A DNA stretch of 64,000 bases from Calothrix sp. NIES-4105 (GCF_002368415.1 NZ_AP018290.1:5965614-6029613), one strand, 5' to 3'. Numbered from the stretch's first letter, positions 37,392 through 45,696 are shown. Program-made: numbers and translations. Notes: generated from the sequence alone by a model not told the origin.

Positions 37392-38411
37392 CTAAATTTT
37401 TATAAGACGTTCGAGCGGAATTTCTGATGCTTTTACACGATTACGATGTAAATCACCATAAAGATTGAGGTAGTCAATTTCTCTTGGTGTTAATTTACCC
37501 TTCTGTATATTCTGAATTGCAGCATCAACCTCATGACGATTTCTCCAACCTGCCAATGCCACATCAACAGAGTTTTGACTCAACGAATAACGATATAAAT
37601 CTGGTACAGAAGGTTGCCAGCACCCAGGTGGTAGTCCTAATGGAGGTTCCCAAAGTGAGCCAAACATTCCTGCAGATTTAAAGGTAACAATACCCGGTCG
37701 TTGCGGATCTTGAGCGTCTAAATGTGGAAAAACCTTTCTTTGAGCAGTACGGTGTGCGACATTGTGTCTTACCATCACCACATCTAATAACTCACTGTCT
37801 AGCCACTTTTGTGCTAAATCATGGTCATGGAAAGAGGCACCGATATAGCGTACTGCCCCCATTTTTTTCAAACGCTCTGAGACTCCAAACATTCTTTCGA
37901 TTTGTCGCTGACAGATTGAATTGGGACCGCGAATATCTTTAGAAGCACTAACGCACTTCTCGAAAGCATTATTATTATTTTCGTCAATCCAACCCCAAAA
38001 AAAGACATCAATATAATCAATACCCAAGTCTATAAACTGGTCATATAAATAGGTAAATACTGTGTCGGGGGTTCTAATCATATAAGTGACAGTTGCCAAG
38101 ACTACCTTATCGCGCGCCGAAGCTCCTCGTCCGCATAATGTACGTAGCGCTTCTCGCATCGAACTATACAGGTATTGATGCAAATCGCTTGAGTAGAAAA
38201 AATAATTGATTCCTTGGTCAAAGGCATAGAGAGTATCTTCACTTGATATATGACCTCCACCTCCTAAACCCAGACAACTAACCGTTAAATCAGTTCGTCC
38301 TAGTTTTCGGTAGAAAGGCAAATCAGACTGGGCAAATCTGCTATTTTTGAGTTCTAGGTCATCTACTGTCGCAGTTGGTGCTGCAATAGGCGCCAGATTA
38401 CTAATTTTCAT
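37392..38411 (-). CDS. Aldo/keto-reductase-fold protein lacking the usual catalytic residues
   Basis: A 339-residue protein with a TIM-barrel AKR outline: LGRTDLTVSCLGLGGGG at the start, DLGIDYIDVFFWGWID, MGAVRYIGASFHDHD, and the C-terminal LTPREIDYLNLYGDL. Aligned by eye to AKRs, the catalytic Asp (usually FDTA) is Phe in INYFFYSSDLHQY, the Lys (usually TK) is Val in VVLATVTY, and the His (usually LHxxD) is missing in FFWGWID; only a Tyr may remain. So ordinary carbonyl reduction is doubtful. It is 10 bases from the HopA1-like lyase gene. It could reduce dehydro-residues by other chemistry, or be a scaffold. Confidence 0.8.
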   Translation of the reverse strand: MKISNLAPIAAPTATVDDLELKNSRFAQSDLPFYRKLGRTDLTVSCLGLGGGGHISSEDTLYAFDQGINYFFYSSDLHQYLYSSMREALRTLCGRGASARDKVVLATVTYMIRTPDTVFTYLYDQFIDLGIDYIDVFFWGWIDENNNNAFEKCVSASKDIRGPNSICQRQIERMFGVSERLKKMGAVRYIGASFHDHDLAQKWLDSELLDVVMVRHNVAHRTAQRKVFPHLDAQDPQRPGIVTFKSAGMFGSLWEPPLGLPPGCWQPSVPDLYRYSLSQNSVDVALAGWRNRHEVDAAIQNIQKGKLTPREIDYLNLYGDLHRNRVKASEIPLERLIKI

Positions 38412-38421
38412 AATTTAATAC

Positions 38422-39534
38422 TTAGTATGCAATGTCTAAATAAATATCTTCTGAATCAGCATTAAGGTAAGGACGCTGCAATTCAACTCCTGTAGCCGAA
38501 AATTGCTCTAAAATCGATTGCATTCGGCTTTCAGGTGAATTATTACCTTGATGCCAAGCTTCGAGTAAACCGTTAGCAAGTATTTGACAGCGGTTCATTC
38601 CAAAGCTTTCTTTATCTCCAAATTTTTGGTCAGGTTCTTCTGCTATTGCTAATCCAGGAGCAATAAATTTGGTAAATAAGGGCACTTGGGATTTAAAATG
38701 CGCTTGATGTTGTGCATAAACTTGCGCGAGTACTGCATGAACAGCTTCGTAGTTATTTTTGTTAAAATAAAGCACTGCTGAGTCATAGCGCGTATAGTCA
38801 GAAGGATTATACAAAGCTTTAAACGCGAAAGGCAAATTGATTGCATTAAGTTGAGCAGTCAAACTCTCCATTACTGCAACCGCACCATCACAAGTCAAGT
38901 TAAAGTAAACGCGCGTAATATTTTCATGGCTTTGTGAAGCATTGCCAACTGCCATATAAAAACCGTTTTGTACCAAGTTTTTAGGTAATTTGATTGCCAC
39001 TAAGTCCCCAATAGTCGCAGCTTGGTGTTGTGATTGCAGATGAATTTCTCGTTCAATATGTAGTGTCAAACCACCTTTGTTGACTGCTAAACTACCATCT
39101 GATTCTTTAACTACTTGCCACCCGCCACTATAATAACCATCTCCCTGATTGCTTTGGTGCAAGCGCTCGTAAAATGTTACATCTACACCTAAAAATGTAT
39201 TGTTTTCTAGTGGGTTGACTTCCAAATTCACTCCATCTCCATCAGGCGCCAATGATTGTTGGTAGGCACCGTTATAATAAATGCCATAGAGAAAATTCGA
39301 TAGCTGTAGCTTTAAAAACTTATTTTGTAAATCCGAGGGTAATTGCTCAAAGCGTGCGACTGTCTCCGGCGCCAGTTCCAAAGGCTTATAATCTGGGTGT
39401 TTGATACAATACTGGGACTCAATCTCTAACTTCAAAGTAATATCTTGCAGCGTTGCAAGCAATCGCTCTGGGATATTTACCAATCTTTGCTGTAAATCTA
39501 ATTGTGAGCTTAATTGTGAATCGAGTATTTGCAT
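38422..39534 (-). CDS. HopA1-family lyase (LanY/LxmY-like)
   Basis: A 370-residue protein. HopA1-type features: LQLSNFLYGIYYNGAYQQ, FLGVDVTFYERLHQSNQGDG-YYSGGW, LVAIKLPKNLVQNGFYMAVGN, FKALYNPSDYTRYDSAVLY and SFGMNRCQILANGLL. HopA1 relatives serve as phospho-Ser/Thr lyases in class V lanthipeptide synthesis (LxmY), turning phosphorylated Ser/Thr into dehydroalanine/dehydrobutyrine. It is 15 bases downstream of the kinase gene, matching the split LxmK/LxmY arrangement. The family assignment is firm; the activity is inferred from that pairing. Confidence 0.85.
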   Translation of the reverse strand: MQILDSQLSSQLDLQQRLVNIPERLLATLQDITLKLEIESQYCIKHPDYKPLELAPETVARFEQLPSDLQNKFLKLQLSNFLYGIYYNGAYQQSLAPDGDGVNLEVNPLENNTFLGVDVTFYERLHQSNQGDGYYSGGWQVVKESDGSLAVNKGGLTLHIEREIHLQSQHQAATIGDLVAIKLPKNLVQNGFYMAVGNASQSHENITRVYFNLTCDGAVAVMESLTAQLNAINLPFAFKALYNPSDYTRYDSAVLYFNKNNYEAVHAVLAQVYAQHQAHFKSQVPLFTKFIAPGLAIAEEPDQKFGDKESFGMNRCQILANGLLEAWHQGNNSPESRMQSILEQFSATGVELQRPYLNADSEDIYLDIAY

Positions 39535-39549
39535 GATATCTACCCATAA

Positions 39550-40743
39550 TTAAAGCGAAAAGGACAAAGGAGTTATTTCTTTCAGAATATCTGTACCAAA
39601 TAGTGTTGGAATCGATGATTCGGGACGACATAACAAAGACTTAGCCACCTGAAGCATACAAATTCCCGTATTGCCAAAAGATTTTTGGTACTGAAGTGTA
39701 GATTGAATTGCATTAATTAAATTCCAACCAGAGAATTGTATAACTCGTCGCAAAAAATCACCTCGATGTTCTAAAATCTCTGGAAACTCTTTGACGTATG
39801 CGCGAACTAATGCTGCCATAGATGGTTGTAACTCTTCTAAAGGAGTCGTTGCCATACGCAAAGATTCATCAATGCTCATGTCCCTACTAGTCATCAAGCT
39901 ACCCAACCATAATAGTAAATAACTACCAATTAAGGTGCCTAAATCGAACGCTGGGTCTCCCCAACTACATCGCTCCCAATCAATAAGTCGTACTATTTCA
40001 TTTTTTTTACCCCCATTAACTGCCAGATGATTTACAGGGATAGTTTGCCAATCATTAAACAGCAAAATATTATTTAGCTTCAGGTCATTATGCGTTAAAC
40101 AACAGGGAGTCAAAGAAGCGTGAATTTCTGCAATTGCTTGTCCTAAACTGTCATAACGCTGGTAAAGAGTATAGAATTTTATACCATCAGCAGGAACCAA
40201 GCCAAAAATTTCCGGAGTAATCTTGCCTAATTTCCTAATTATGTTTTTGTTAAAATCAACAGATTTTTCTCTCTGTTTGCTCGTGAAAAACTCTTGATAG
40301 TCCTGATGCTTGAAAGTTAAACGATGAATTTTAGCTGTACTCGTTCCAATTGCAGTCGGGATATCTGTTGGAAAAATATTCTCTTTGGCATAAAAATCCA
40401 TCAAATCCCGGTAGTTACTCAGGTAATTAAAAACTATTATAGAATTTTCAGCGTCAAAATAAATCGCTTCGGAAATCCAAGGACGCATTTGGCTTACATG
40501 CGGAAACTGCCGCAAAAATTCATGAATACACCACTCCTGCAAAAATTCTCCAGATGTTTTACCATCTGGAGTATGAGGTTCTTGCTTAATCAAGAGTGTG
40601 CGACCATTCGTCAAAGTCACTAATAAATTAAAGTTCTTAGCGTATTTAAGCTCAATTTTGCTGTTAGCTTCTTCTTCTGCGCTACATATCGCACGTTCTC
40701 TTAAATACTCAAAAACATTTTGATTACTTAGTACAAATGTCAT
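39550..40743 (-). CDS. APH-fold kinase (LanK/LxmK-like) of the RiPP locus
   Basis: A 397-residue aminoglycoside-phosphotransferase-fold protein. The catalytic loop LTHNDLKLNNILL gives Asp and Asn, and the metal site is LIDWERCSWGDPAFDLG. The N-lobe has LLIKQEPHTPDGK (likely ATP Lys) and EFLQEWCIHEFL. In class V lanthipeptide loci a kinase of this fold phosphorylates precursor Ser/Thr before HopA1-type elimination. It is the first enzyme gene after the six precursors, with about 275 bases between holding a hairpin and a palindromic element. Antibiotic resistance is unlikely given the context. Confidence 0.85.
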   Translation of the reverse strand: MTFVLSNQNVFEYLRERAICSAEEEANSKIELKYAKNFNLLVTLTNGRTLLIKQEPHTPDGKTSGEFLQEWCIHEFLRQFPHVSQMRPWISEAIYFDAENSIIVFNYLSNYRDLMDFYAKENIFPTDIPTAIGTSTAKIHRLTFKHQDYQEFFTSKQREKSVDFNKNIIRKLGKITPEIFGLVPADGIKFYTLYQRYDSLGQAIAEIHASLTPCCLTHNDLKLNNILLFNDWQTIPVNHLAVNGGKKNEIVRLIDWERCSWGDPAFDLGTLIGSYLLLWLGSLMTSRDMSIDESLRMATTPLEELQPSMAALVRAYVKEFPEILEHRGDFLRRVIQFSGWNLINAIQSTLQYQKSFGNTGICMLQVAKSLLCRPESSIPTLFGTDILKEITPLSFSL

Positions 40744-40949
40744 AGGTCAAAATTTTTAGATTACAGAGCTTCAGAAATTAAAACAAATGAAAACAAATTA
40801 AATATCTATGACTTTAGTAGAGACGCTTGGGTATTACGTCTCTACACACGACCTTAATATTACTGATATTGGTATTACTCGTGCTGGCATTTAACTTTAT
40901 CATTGATGAATTTAACTACAAGCGTCAAGTTTAATATGTTGTTTTTTTA

Positions 40950-40972
40950 GACATAACTAAAGGAAATATGTC
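40950..40972 (-). promoter_or_regulatory. Palindromic element (copy 1) upstream of the kinase gene
   Basis: GACATA-N11-TATGTC, inside a ~35-base block that recurs upstream of the first precursor at 43032-43054 in the same orientation and with the same 11-base spacing. It lies about 205 bases ahead of the kinase start. Candidate operator shared by the peptide and enzyme blocks. Confidence 0.5.
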
Positions 40973-40984
40973 CACACACTAGTT

Positions 40985-41012
40985 GTAGAAACCGTATTAA
41001 TCCGGTTTCTAC
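40985..41012 (-). promoter_or_regulatory. Perfect 10-bp hairpin after the last precursor gene
   Basis: GTAGAAACCG pairs with CGGTTTCTAC around an 8-base loop, just after the stop of the last precursor. No T run follows on the minus strand, so it may be a processing or stabilising hairpin that lets peptide mRNA outnumber enzyme mRNA rather than a full terminator. Confidence 0.5.
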
Positions 41013-41017
41013 GTAGT

Positions 41018-41302
41018 CTACGTCGAAAAAATGTCTATTATGCTGCTTTTTATACTGTATGTAATATTGTGAAAGTAACTATCAACGTTAAAATATGCAG
41101 GCGCCCAATACTGTTGATAGTTTCGCTCGTTTTGATATTCTGGAACAACTAAAAAACCTGCTGTTACAGTAGCTTGACTCACTACTACACCGCCTAAGGT
41201 ATATTTTATCTCCGCATCATTTAGCTCCTCTAAGTAACTTTCTGAATCTACGAGTAAATCGGAGCCAACTAAGCCTAAATTTGATATCTTTATACTAGAC
41301 AT
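41018..41302 (-). CDS. RiPP precursor peptide 6
   Basis: A 94-residue peptide. The leader is MSSIKISNLGLVGSDLLVDS-ESYLEELNDAEIKYTLGG; the core is about 56 residues. The core opens with VVVSQATVTAG, the block shared by the family, and goes on to a Tyr/Asn-rich stretch and an SIKSSI-IDIFST end. No cysteine. It has the longest and least hydrophobic core of the set. It is the last of six, followed by a hairpin and then the kinase gene. Confidence 0.85.
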   Translation of the reverse strand: MSSIKISNLGLVGSDLLVDSESYLEELNDAEIKYTLGGVVVSQATVTAGFLVVPEYQNERNYQQYWAPAYFNVDSYFHNITYSIKSSIIDIFST

Positions 41303-41326
41303 TTGCTTGATTCTCCATAATTTATC

Positions 41327-41365
41327 TGTAGGTTGGGTTCCGTTCCTCCACCCAACCTACGAGCA
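41327..41365. repeat. Palindromic repeat GTAGGTTGGGTTC between precursors 6 and 5
   Basis: GTAGGTTGGGTTC and CACCCAACCTAC form a hairpin between two precursor genes, a member of the repeat type also at ~21320-21382. Confidence 0.6.
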
Positions 41366-41374
41366 ATGATATTT

Positions 41375-41644
41375 CTAAGCAGGAGAAAGGACGGAATAGG
41401 TTTGTAAACCAACTCCAACAGAAACAGTTACTTCGGTTTGCACAAACTGAGTTTCCACATTTTTGACTGCTGGCGTGTCGATAATATAGGTGTACGCGAC
41501 TGCATAAGATATAATTTCAGTCAAAGCAGCACCACCTACAACAGTTTCCGTTTCTTTGTTGCTTAGGTCATTAAGAAAACTTTCTGAATCCTCAAATAAG
41601 TCAAAACCAGCAGGACGCAGTAGACTAATTTTGATGCTAGCCAT
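41375..41644 (-). CDS. RiPP precursor peptide 5
   Basis: I start it at ATG 41642-41644 (MASIKISLLRPAG), aligned with the sisters; 89 residues. The leader holds LFEDSESFLNDLSNKETETV and VGG. The core has TEVTVSVG, matching the shared [S/T][Q/E]x[T/S]x[S/T]xG block, and ends GLQTYSVLSPA like the tail of precursors 1-3. No cysteine. Compared with precursors 1-3 there is an extra ~25 residues before the block. Confidence 0.85.
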   Translation of the reverse strand: MASIKISLLRPAGFDLFEDSESFLNDLSNKETETVVGGAALTEIISYAVAYTYIIDTPAVKNVETQFVQTEVTVSVGVGLQTYSVLSPA

Positions 41645-41677
41645 AGTCCAGTCCTCTAACACGACTTTGTTCATTCA

Positions 41678-41911
41678 CTAAATTGCTACAGACAAGGAAA
41701 GCAAATCACTATTTGCATCAGGCTCTACAAAAGTCAAATTTGAATCAGTCGGTAAGTATTCGTAACCAACACTATAAGTTACTTGACTTACAGACGAACC
41801 ACCATTGACCATACTAAGTTCCTGGTTAGTTAGCTCTACTAAAAAGCTTTCACTATCCTCAAATAATTCGTGCCCATTTTGACGAAGCTCTAATATCCTA
41901 ATATTAGGCAT
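41678..41911 (-). CDS. RiPP precursor peptide 4
   Basis: I start it at ATG 41909-41911 (MPNIRILELRQNGHELF), after CAGGAGGTATCAA, an excellent ribosome site; 77 residues. The leader includes FEDSESFLVELTNQELSMV and NGG. The core begins SSVSQVTYSVGYEY, carrying the shared block, then a more acidic Asp/Pro part ending LLSLSVAI. No cysteine in the peptide from this start. Confidence 0.85.
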   Translation of the reverse strand: MPNIRILELRQNGHELFEDSESFLVELTNQELSMVNGGSSVSQVTYSVGYEYLPTDSNLTFVEPDANSDLLSLSVAI

Positions 41912-41986
41912 TTGATACCTCCTGCATGTGAGCAATTGAGTTTGGTTACCTCAAGCACTCCGAATCGCGCCGTTCTGCATCGAAAA

Positions 41987-42226
41987 TTAATTATTGAATG
42001 CGTTAACAACTAAAGGTGCATTGCTAACAGCAGATAAAGTTGCTAGAGAAATTCCTTGAGATATTGTAATTTGACTATTGATATAGATATCAGAAGTTAC
42101 TGCTGAATACTTATATCCACCTTGAACTTCTCTAACTTCATTTTCAGTTAACTCGTTAAGGTAGCTTTCAGAATCATTAAAAAGTTCACTGCCAACAGGA
42201 TGAAGTTGATTAACTTTTACAAACAT
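41987..42226 (-). CDS. RiPP precursor peptide 3
   Basis: A 79-residue peptide. Leader: VKVNQLHPVGSELFNDSESY then LNELTENEVREVQGG. The core is ~41 residues with NSQITISQGISLATLSAVSN, nearly the same ending as precursors 1 and 2, after an extra YKYSAVTSDIYI and before PLVVNAFNN. Ser/Thr-rich, no cysteine. About 220 bases separate it from precursor 2; that gap holds an imperfect TCAATCGGGA/TTCCGGTTGA hairpin (~42262-42290). Confidence 0.87.
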   Translation of the reverse strand: MFVKVNQLHPVGSELFNDSESYLNELTENEVREVQGGYKYSAVTSDIYINSQITISQGISLATLSAVSNAPLVVNAFNN

Positions 42227-42445
42227 GTTTACATTCCTTAAGAAAAGTGCTATTATTGGCTAATCAACCGGAATTATTTCAATCCCGATTGACTTATAGA
42301 AGCTTGACATTGATGTCAAGTTATAAATTGCACGGAAATCAAACAATTTGCTGTTGAGAATCTTAGCAGGAATCAATGGCAAAATTTTACGTGATATCCG
42401 GCAATTTATTTAAATATTTGCTTTTAATTAAACTAAACTTGGTTA

Positions 42446-42643
42446 TTAACCGAAGTTAGAAATAGCACTTAGAGTTGCGATTGATACGCCTATACTGAGT
42501 GAGAATTGGCTAATCACGCCAACGGCACCTCCACCAACAGTTGCAGAGATTTCTTGCTCGTTAAGTTCATTCAAATAGCTTTCAGAATCTTGGAAGAATT
42601 CAGAACCAGCAGGACGAAGGTCAGAGATTTTTAGAAAAGCCAT
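42446..42643 (-). CDS. RiPP precursor peptide 2
   Basis: The start is ATG 42641-42643 (MAFLKISDLRPAGSEFF); 65 residues. The leader is identical to that of precursor 1 up to SATVGGG. Core: AVGVISQFSLSIGVSIATLS followed by AISNFG. No cysteine. Precursors 1 and 2, with their upstream DNA (GATTTTACTCC and TTTGTTGTGGTT), are a recent tandem duplication. Confidence 0.88.
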   Translation of the reverse strand: MAFLKISDLRPAGSEFFQDSESYLNELNEQEISATVGGGAVGVISQFSLSIGVSIATLSAISNFG

Positions 42644-42705
42644 GATTTTACTCCTAAAATTTGATTTGTTGTGGTTGCTAAGTGATAAATGGTTACTAAC
42701 CAAAG

Positions 42706-42900
42706 TTAGAAGTTAGAAATTAAGCTTGCTGTTAGAATTGATATACCAACACTAACTGTAGCTTGGCTGATAACGCTAACCACGCCTCCTCCAAGAGTTG
42801 CGGAGATTTCTTGCTCGTTGAGTTCATTCAAATAGCTTTCAGAATCTTGGAAGAATTCAGAACCAGCAGGACGGAGGTCAGAGATTTTTAGAAAAGCCAT
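42706..42900 (-). CDS. RiPP precursor peptide 1
   Basis: A 64-residue peptide. The leader runs MAFLKISDLRPAGSEFFQDS, ESYLNELNEQEISATLGGG; the double-Gly end fits C39 cleavage. The core is ~25 residues: VVSVISQATVSVGISILTAS then LISNF. It has seven Ser/Thr and no cysteine, so dehydration is possible but thioether rings are not. GAGT sits ahead of ATG 42900. It is the first gene of the precursor block and sits ~130 bases after the palindromic element. Confidence 0.88.
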   Translation of the reverse strand: MAFLKISDLRPAGSEFFQDSESYLNELNEQEISATLGGGVVSVISQATVSVGISILTASLISNF

Positions 42901-43031
42901 GATTTTACTCCAAAGTAATTTGTTGTGGTTTTCAAGAAGCTTCGGAAAGGTTTAAACTTCTTTCGTCTAGCCCTTGATTACATTCAAGACGAATAAACCT
43001 AGTAAATCAAGCCTTTTGCGGGGTTTTTCTA

Positions 43032-43054
43032 GACACAACTAAAGATTTTATGTC
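43032..43054 (-). promoter_or_regulatory. Palindromic element (copy 2) upstream of precursor 1
   Basis: GACACA-N11-TATGTC within a block that matches 40941-40975 at roughly 28 of 35 positions. It lies about 130-155 bases ahead of the first precursor ATG. Candidate operator. Confidence 0.5.
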
Positions 43055-43171
43055 TCCAACTATTCATGGATATTAAGTAGGTTGTCTTTTGTGTAACGAA
43101 TTTAGCCTACAGTTGCAATTTATAGGGAGACATTAATCAAGGTATTTTGTCTTTTAATTCTGCTAATTCAA

Positions 43172-45676
43172 TTACAGCCAATTCCCAATTAATACATATG
43201 CCCCCCAATAACCCGGCGCCCTATAATTAGGATGATTGAGAAGTTTTAACTGTGCAAGTCGTAGCGCCGCCGCTTTACTAACTTTTGCTTTCAACTCGCG
43301 ATAAAAGTTACCTACAAATATTGCCGTTGACTCATCGTCAATTTGCCATAATGATGCAAGCGTACTGCGGGCGCCTGCTTTAATAGCAACTCCAGCTAAA
43401 CCAAGAGCAGCACGTTTATCACCTTCTGCAGTTTGGCAAGCGCTCAATACAAGCAACTGTACCGCTCTTGAATGTGCTTGCTCACGACTACGCAATAAAT
43501 TATCAAATTCACGGACGTTAATCGGTCCATCTGCTGCCAAAATAAATGTATCCTCAGCGCGCGAGCTAAATATACCGTGAGTAGCAAGATGAACAATGTT
43601 AAAGGGTATATCGTGAACTAAATTATTTAATTGTTTACTCGTAAACTGTCGGTCCAGTAATGTTGTGGTTTTAATTCCAGCTTTGCTAATCTGCTCTAAC
43701 TCTGATTTAATGCCAGGTAGCGGAGCAAATTTATATGGAAATGGAGGTTGGCTTAAACCCGCAGTCAGAACATTTAGCTGCTGTCTTTGCAACGGTTGAG
43801 GGTCAAGAAGTTGTAAACCTGCATTCATCGTAATTGCATATTTTTCAATTAAGTAATTTTTTCCGTCAAAAAGCGCTGAGAATGGTATACTGCGTAGTAA
43901 AGTGTCTGGAATAAATACAATTGTATCAACATCTGATGTCGCTAAATCAGGCTCAATCTTTTTAACTAACCATGTATAAAGTTTTTGCGACTGAATTTTG
44001 AAACTTTCAATTGCCGAAGGGTCGATTATATCACGTCTTAGTTGGGCGACTGTTGTTTCAATTTCGGCAGTAGTAACTTCTGTAGTGTAGAATTTTAGCT
44101 GCTGCTTGGGAATTTTAACTATAACTTGGAGTGTGTCAGCAAGAATAATTGGATAAAGTATAGCTGTATTCGGATTATCTTGGTCTACAACTTTGTCTAA
44201 AATGACTTTTTTGCCTTGTAAGCAAGCTTCACGAAAGTAATTATCAAGTTCGGCAAGTTGCAAAGCTTCGATATGCTGACGTGCTTTATCAAGAATTTTT
44301 GCATCTGGGCGCCCTGGAATCTGCGATTCTAGAAGTAGCGCTACTAACTGACGATATACAGGTTCAACGTTTTCCTTGAAGTTAAACTGAACATCTTGAT
44401 TAATCGCTACTAAGTCACTGCGAAGTTTGGAAAGCGTTTCTATTGCTGCCTCATAAGATGCAATGGCGCCTTTTGTATCGAGTTGTACACGTAACAATCT
44501 ACCAAGTTGCCATTGTAGTTGATACGTAATTACGTCATCTATATTTTCTGCTTGTGCTATTACCAAAGCCTTTTGGGTTAATTTTAGCGCTTCCGGATAC
44601 TGCTGCGTTTTTTCGTACAATAAAGCTAACTCACCTAATGCATATGCATATGCGGTTTGGTCATTAATACTGCGCGCGATTTGAATAGCAGTCGCAATTA
44701 CAGTAGAAGGACGCTGCATATAACGTCTAGAACGCATTAAACTATCTGCAAAGTTGATTCGCGCGTAAATAGCTGCTCGACTAGGTGAAAGTTGTTGAAG
44801 TAACGATTCAATTACAGAGATTAAATTTGTAGCTTCTGTATCATTTTTAGCTTGTATTACTAAACTCAGCTGATTGAGTAATGCTTGTACTTTAATTTGT
44901 GGCGATGAAGATATATCAACTGTTTGTTGGTAATATTTAATCGCTTGCTGTGGCTTTTGAGAGAAGAGCGCATGATTTCCTAAACTAAATAAACTAGTTG
45001 CTATTTCAGCATTATTACTTAAATTACGAGCAACTTTTAAACTTTGCTCTAAAACAATGCGTGATTGCTCTAACTCTCCAACTAATTGCAAAGCATCACC
45101 TAATGAACGTAAACTCACTAATTTTTGTATCGAATCTGGTTGGTAGTGAAGGGACGAATTTACTTCTCTAAGAAGTTTAACAGCATTATAGTAATAACCC
45201 AAGATTTGTAGTGACTGCGCTTGGTTGACGCGCGCTTTCAAGCTACCGTCTTTATTACCTGTTTTCTCAAATACTTTTTCTGCTTGCCTCCATGTTTGTA
45301 GCGCTGCATCAGTTTGCCCTGTTGAAAATAATAGGCGCCCTTGAATTATTAAAGTTTGAGCGAAAACGTTTTTGTCTGCTGCTGCTCCTTGTAAGCGCAA
45401 ACTCGAATTAAGTGCTTCTGTTGCTTGCTTCCAATTACCAAGCTGTTGGTATGCTAAAGATAAATTACCCAAGGTGACAGCCTGTTTTAATATCTCGCCA
45501 TTTCTTTGATATTCTTGTACTGCTTGCTGTAACACTTGTACAGCTTCTGAAAATCTTCCAGCATCATATAAAAGTTTACCTTGGTCAATTTGAGATTGGT
45601 TTGTTATTGATTGAGTTTGAGTTATTGGGGTTGTATATGTATGATGCGGGTTTGCAAGACTTGGCAAAGCAAACAT
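43172..45676 (-). CDS. TPR-CHAT domain protein paired with a TpsB transporter
   Basis: The frame is open from 45997, but the first ~100 codons are translated miniature repeat. I place the start at ATG 45674-45676 (MFALPSLANPHH), giving ~834 residues. The short hydrophobic run before it (LILLTLLMFALPSLA) looks like a signal peptide whose natural start was displaced by the repeat. Residues ~45-480 are TPRs; the C-terminal ~300 are a CHAT domain with His in IVHLATHGIF and Cys in LLVLSACQTAEGD, both intact. The pair with a TpsB gene is common in cyanobacteria, hinting at export or surface processing. Confidence 0.8.
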   Translation of the reverse strand: MFALPSLANPHHTYTTPITQTQSITNQSQIDQGKLLYDAGRFSEAVQVLQQAVQEYQRNGEILKQAVTLGNLSLAYQQLGNWKQATEALNSSLRLQGAAADKNVFAQTLIIQGRLLFSTGQTDAALQTWRQAEKVFEKTGNKDGSLKARVNQAQSLQILGYYYNAVKLLREVNSSLHYQPDSIQKLVSLRSLGDALQLVGELEQSRIVLEQSLKVARNLSNNAEIATSLFSLGNHALFSQKPQQAIKYYQQTVDISSSPQIKVQALLNQLSLVIQAKNDTEATNLISVIESLLQQLSPSRAAIYARINFADSLMRSRRYMQRPSTVIATAIQIARSINDQTAYAYALGELALLYEKTQQYPEALKLTQKALVIAQAENIDDVITYQLQWQLGRLLRVQLDTKGAIASYEAAIETLSKLRSDLVAINQDVQFNFKENVEPVYRQLVALLLESQIPGRPDAKILDKARQHIEALQLAELDNYFREACLQGKKVILDKVVDQDNPNTAILYPIILADTLQVIVKIPKQQLKFYTTEVTTAEIETTVAQLRRDIIDPSAIESFKIQSQKLYTWLVKKIEPDLATSDVDTIVFIPDTLLRSIPFSALFDGKNYLIEKYAITMNAGLQLLDPQPLQRQQLNVLTAGLSQPPFPYKFAPLPGIKSELEQISKAGIKTTTLLDRQFTSKQLNNLVHDIPFNIVHLATHGIFSSRAEDTFILAADGPINVREFDNLLRSREQAHSRAVQLLVLSACQTAEGDKRAALGLAGVAIKAGARSTLASLWQIDDESTAIFVGNFYRELKAKVSKAAALRLAQLKLLNHPNYRAPGYWGAYVLIGNWL

Positions 45677-45696
45677 TAATAAAGTTAATAAAATTA

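Noticed and set aside
39550-40743. Aminoglycoside resistance gene
   Set aside because: The APH fold is right, but its place between RiPP precursors and a HopA1-type lyase points to a peptide kinase.
41018-42900. Standard lanthipeptide precursors
   Set aside because: There is no cysteine in any of the six peptides, so thioether rings cannot form within them.
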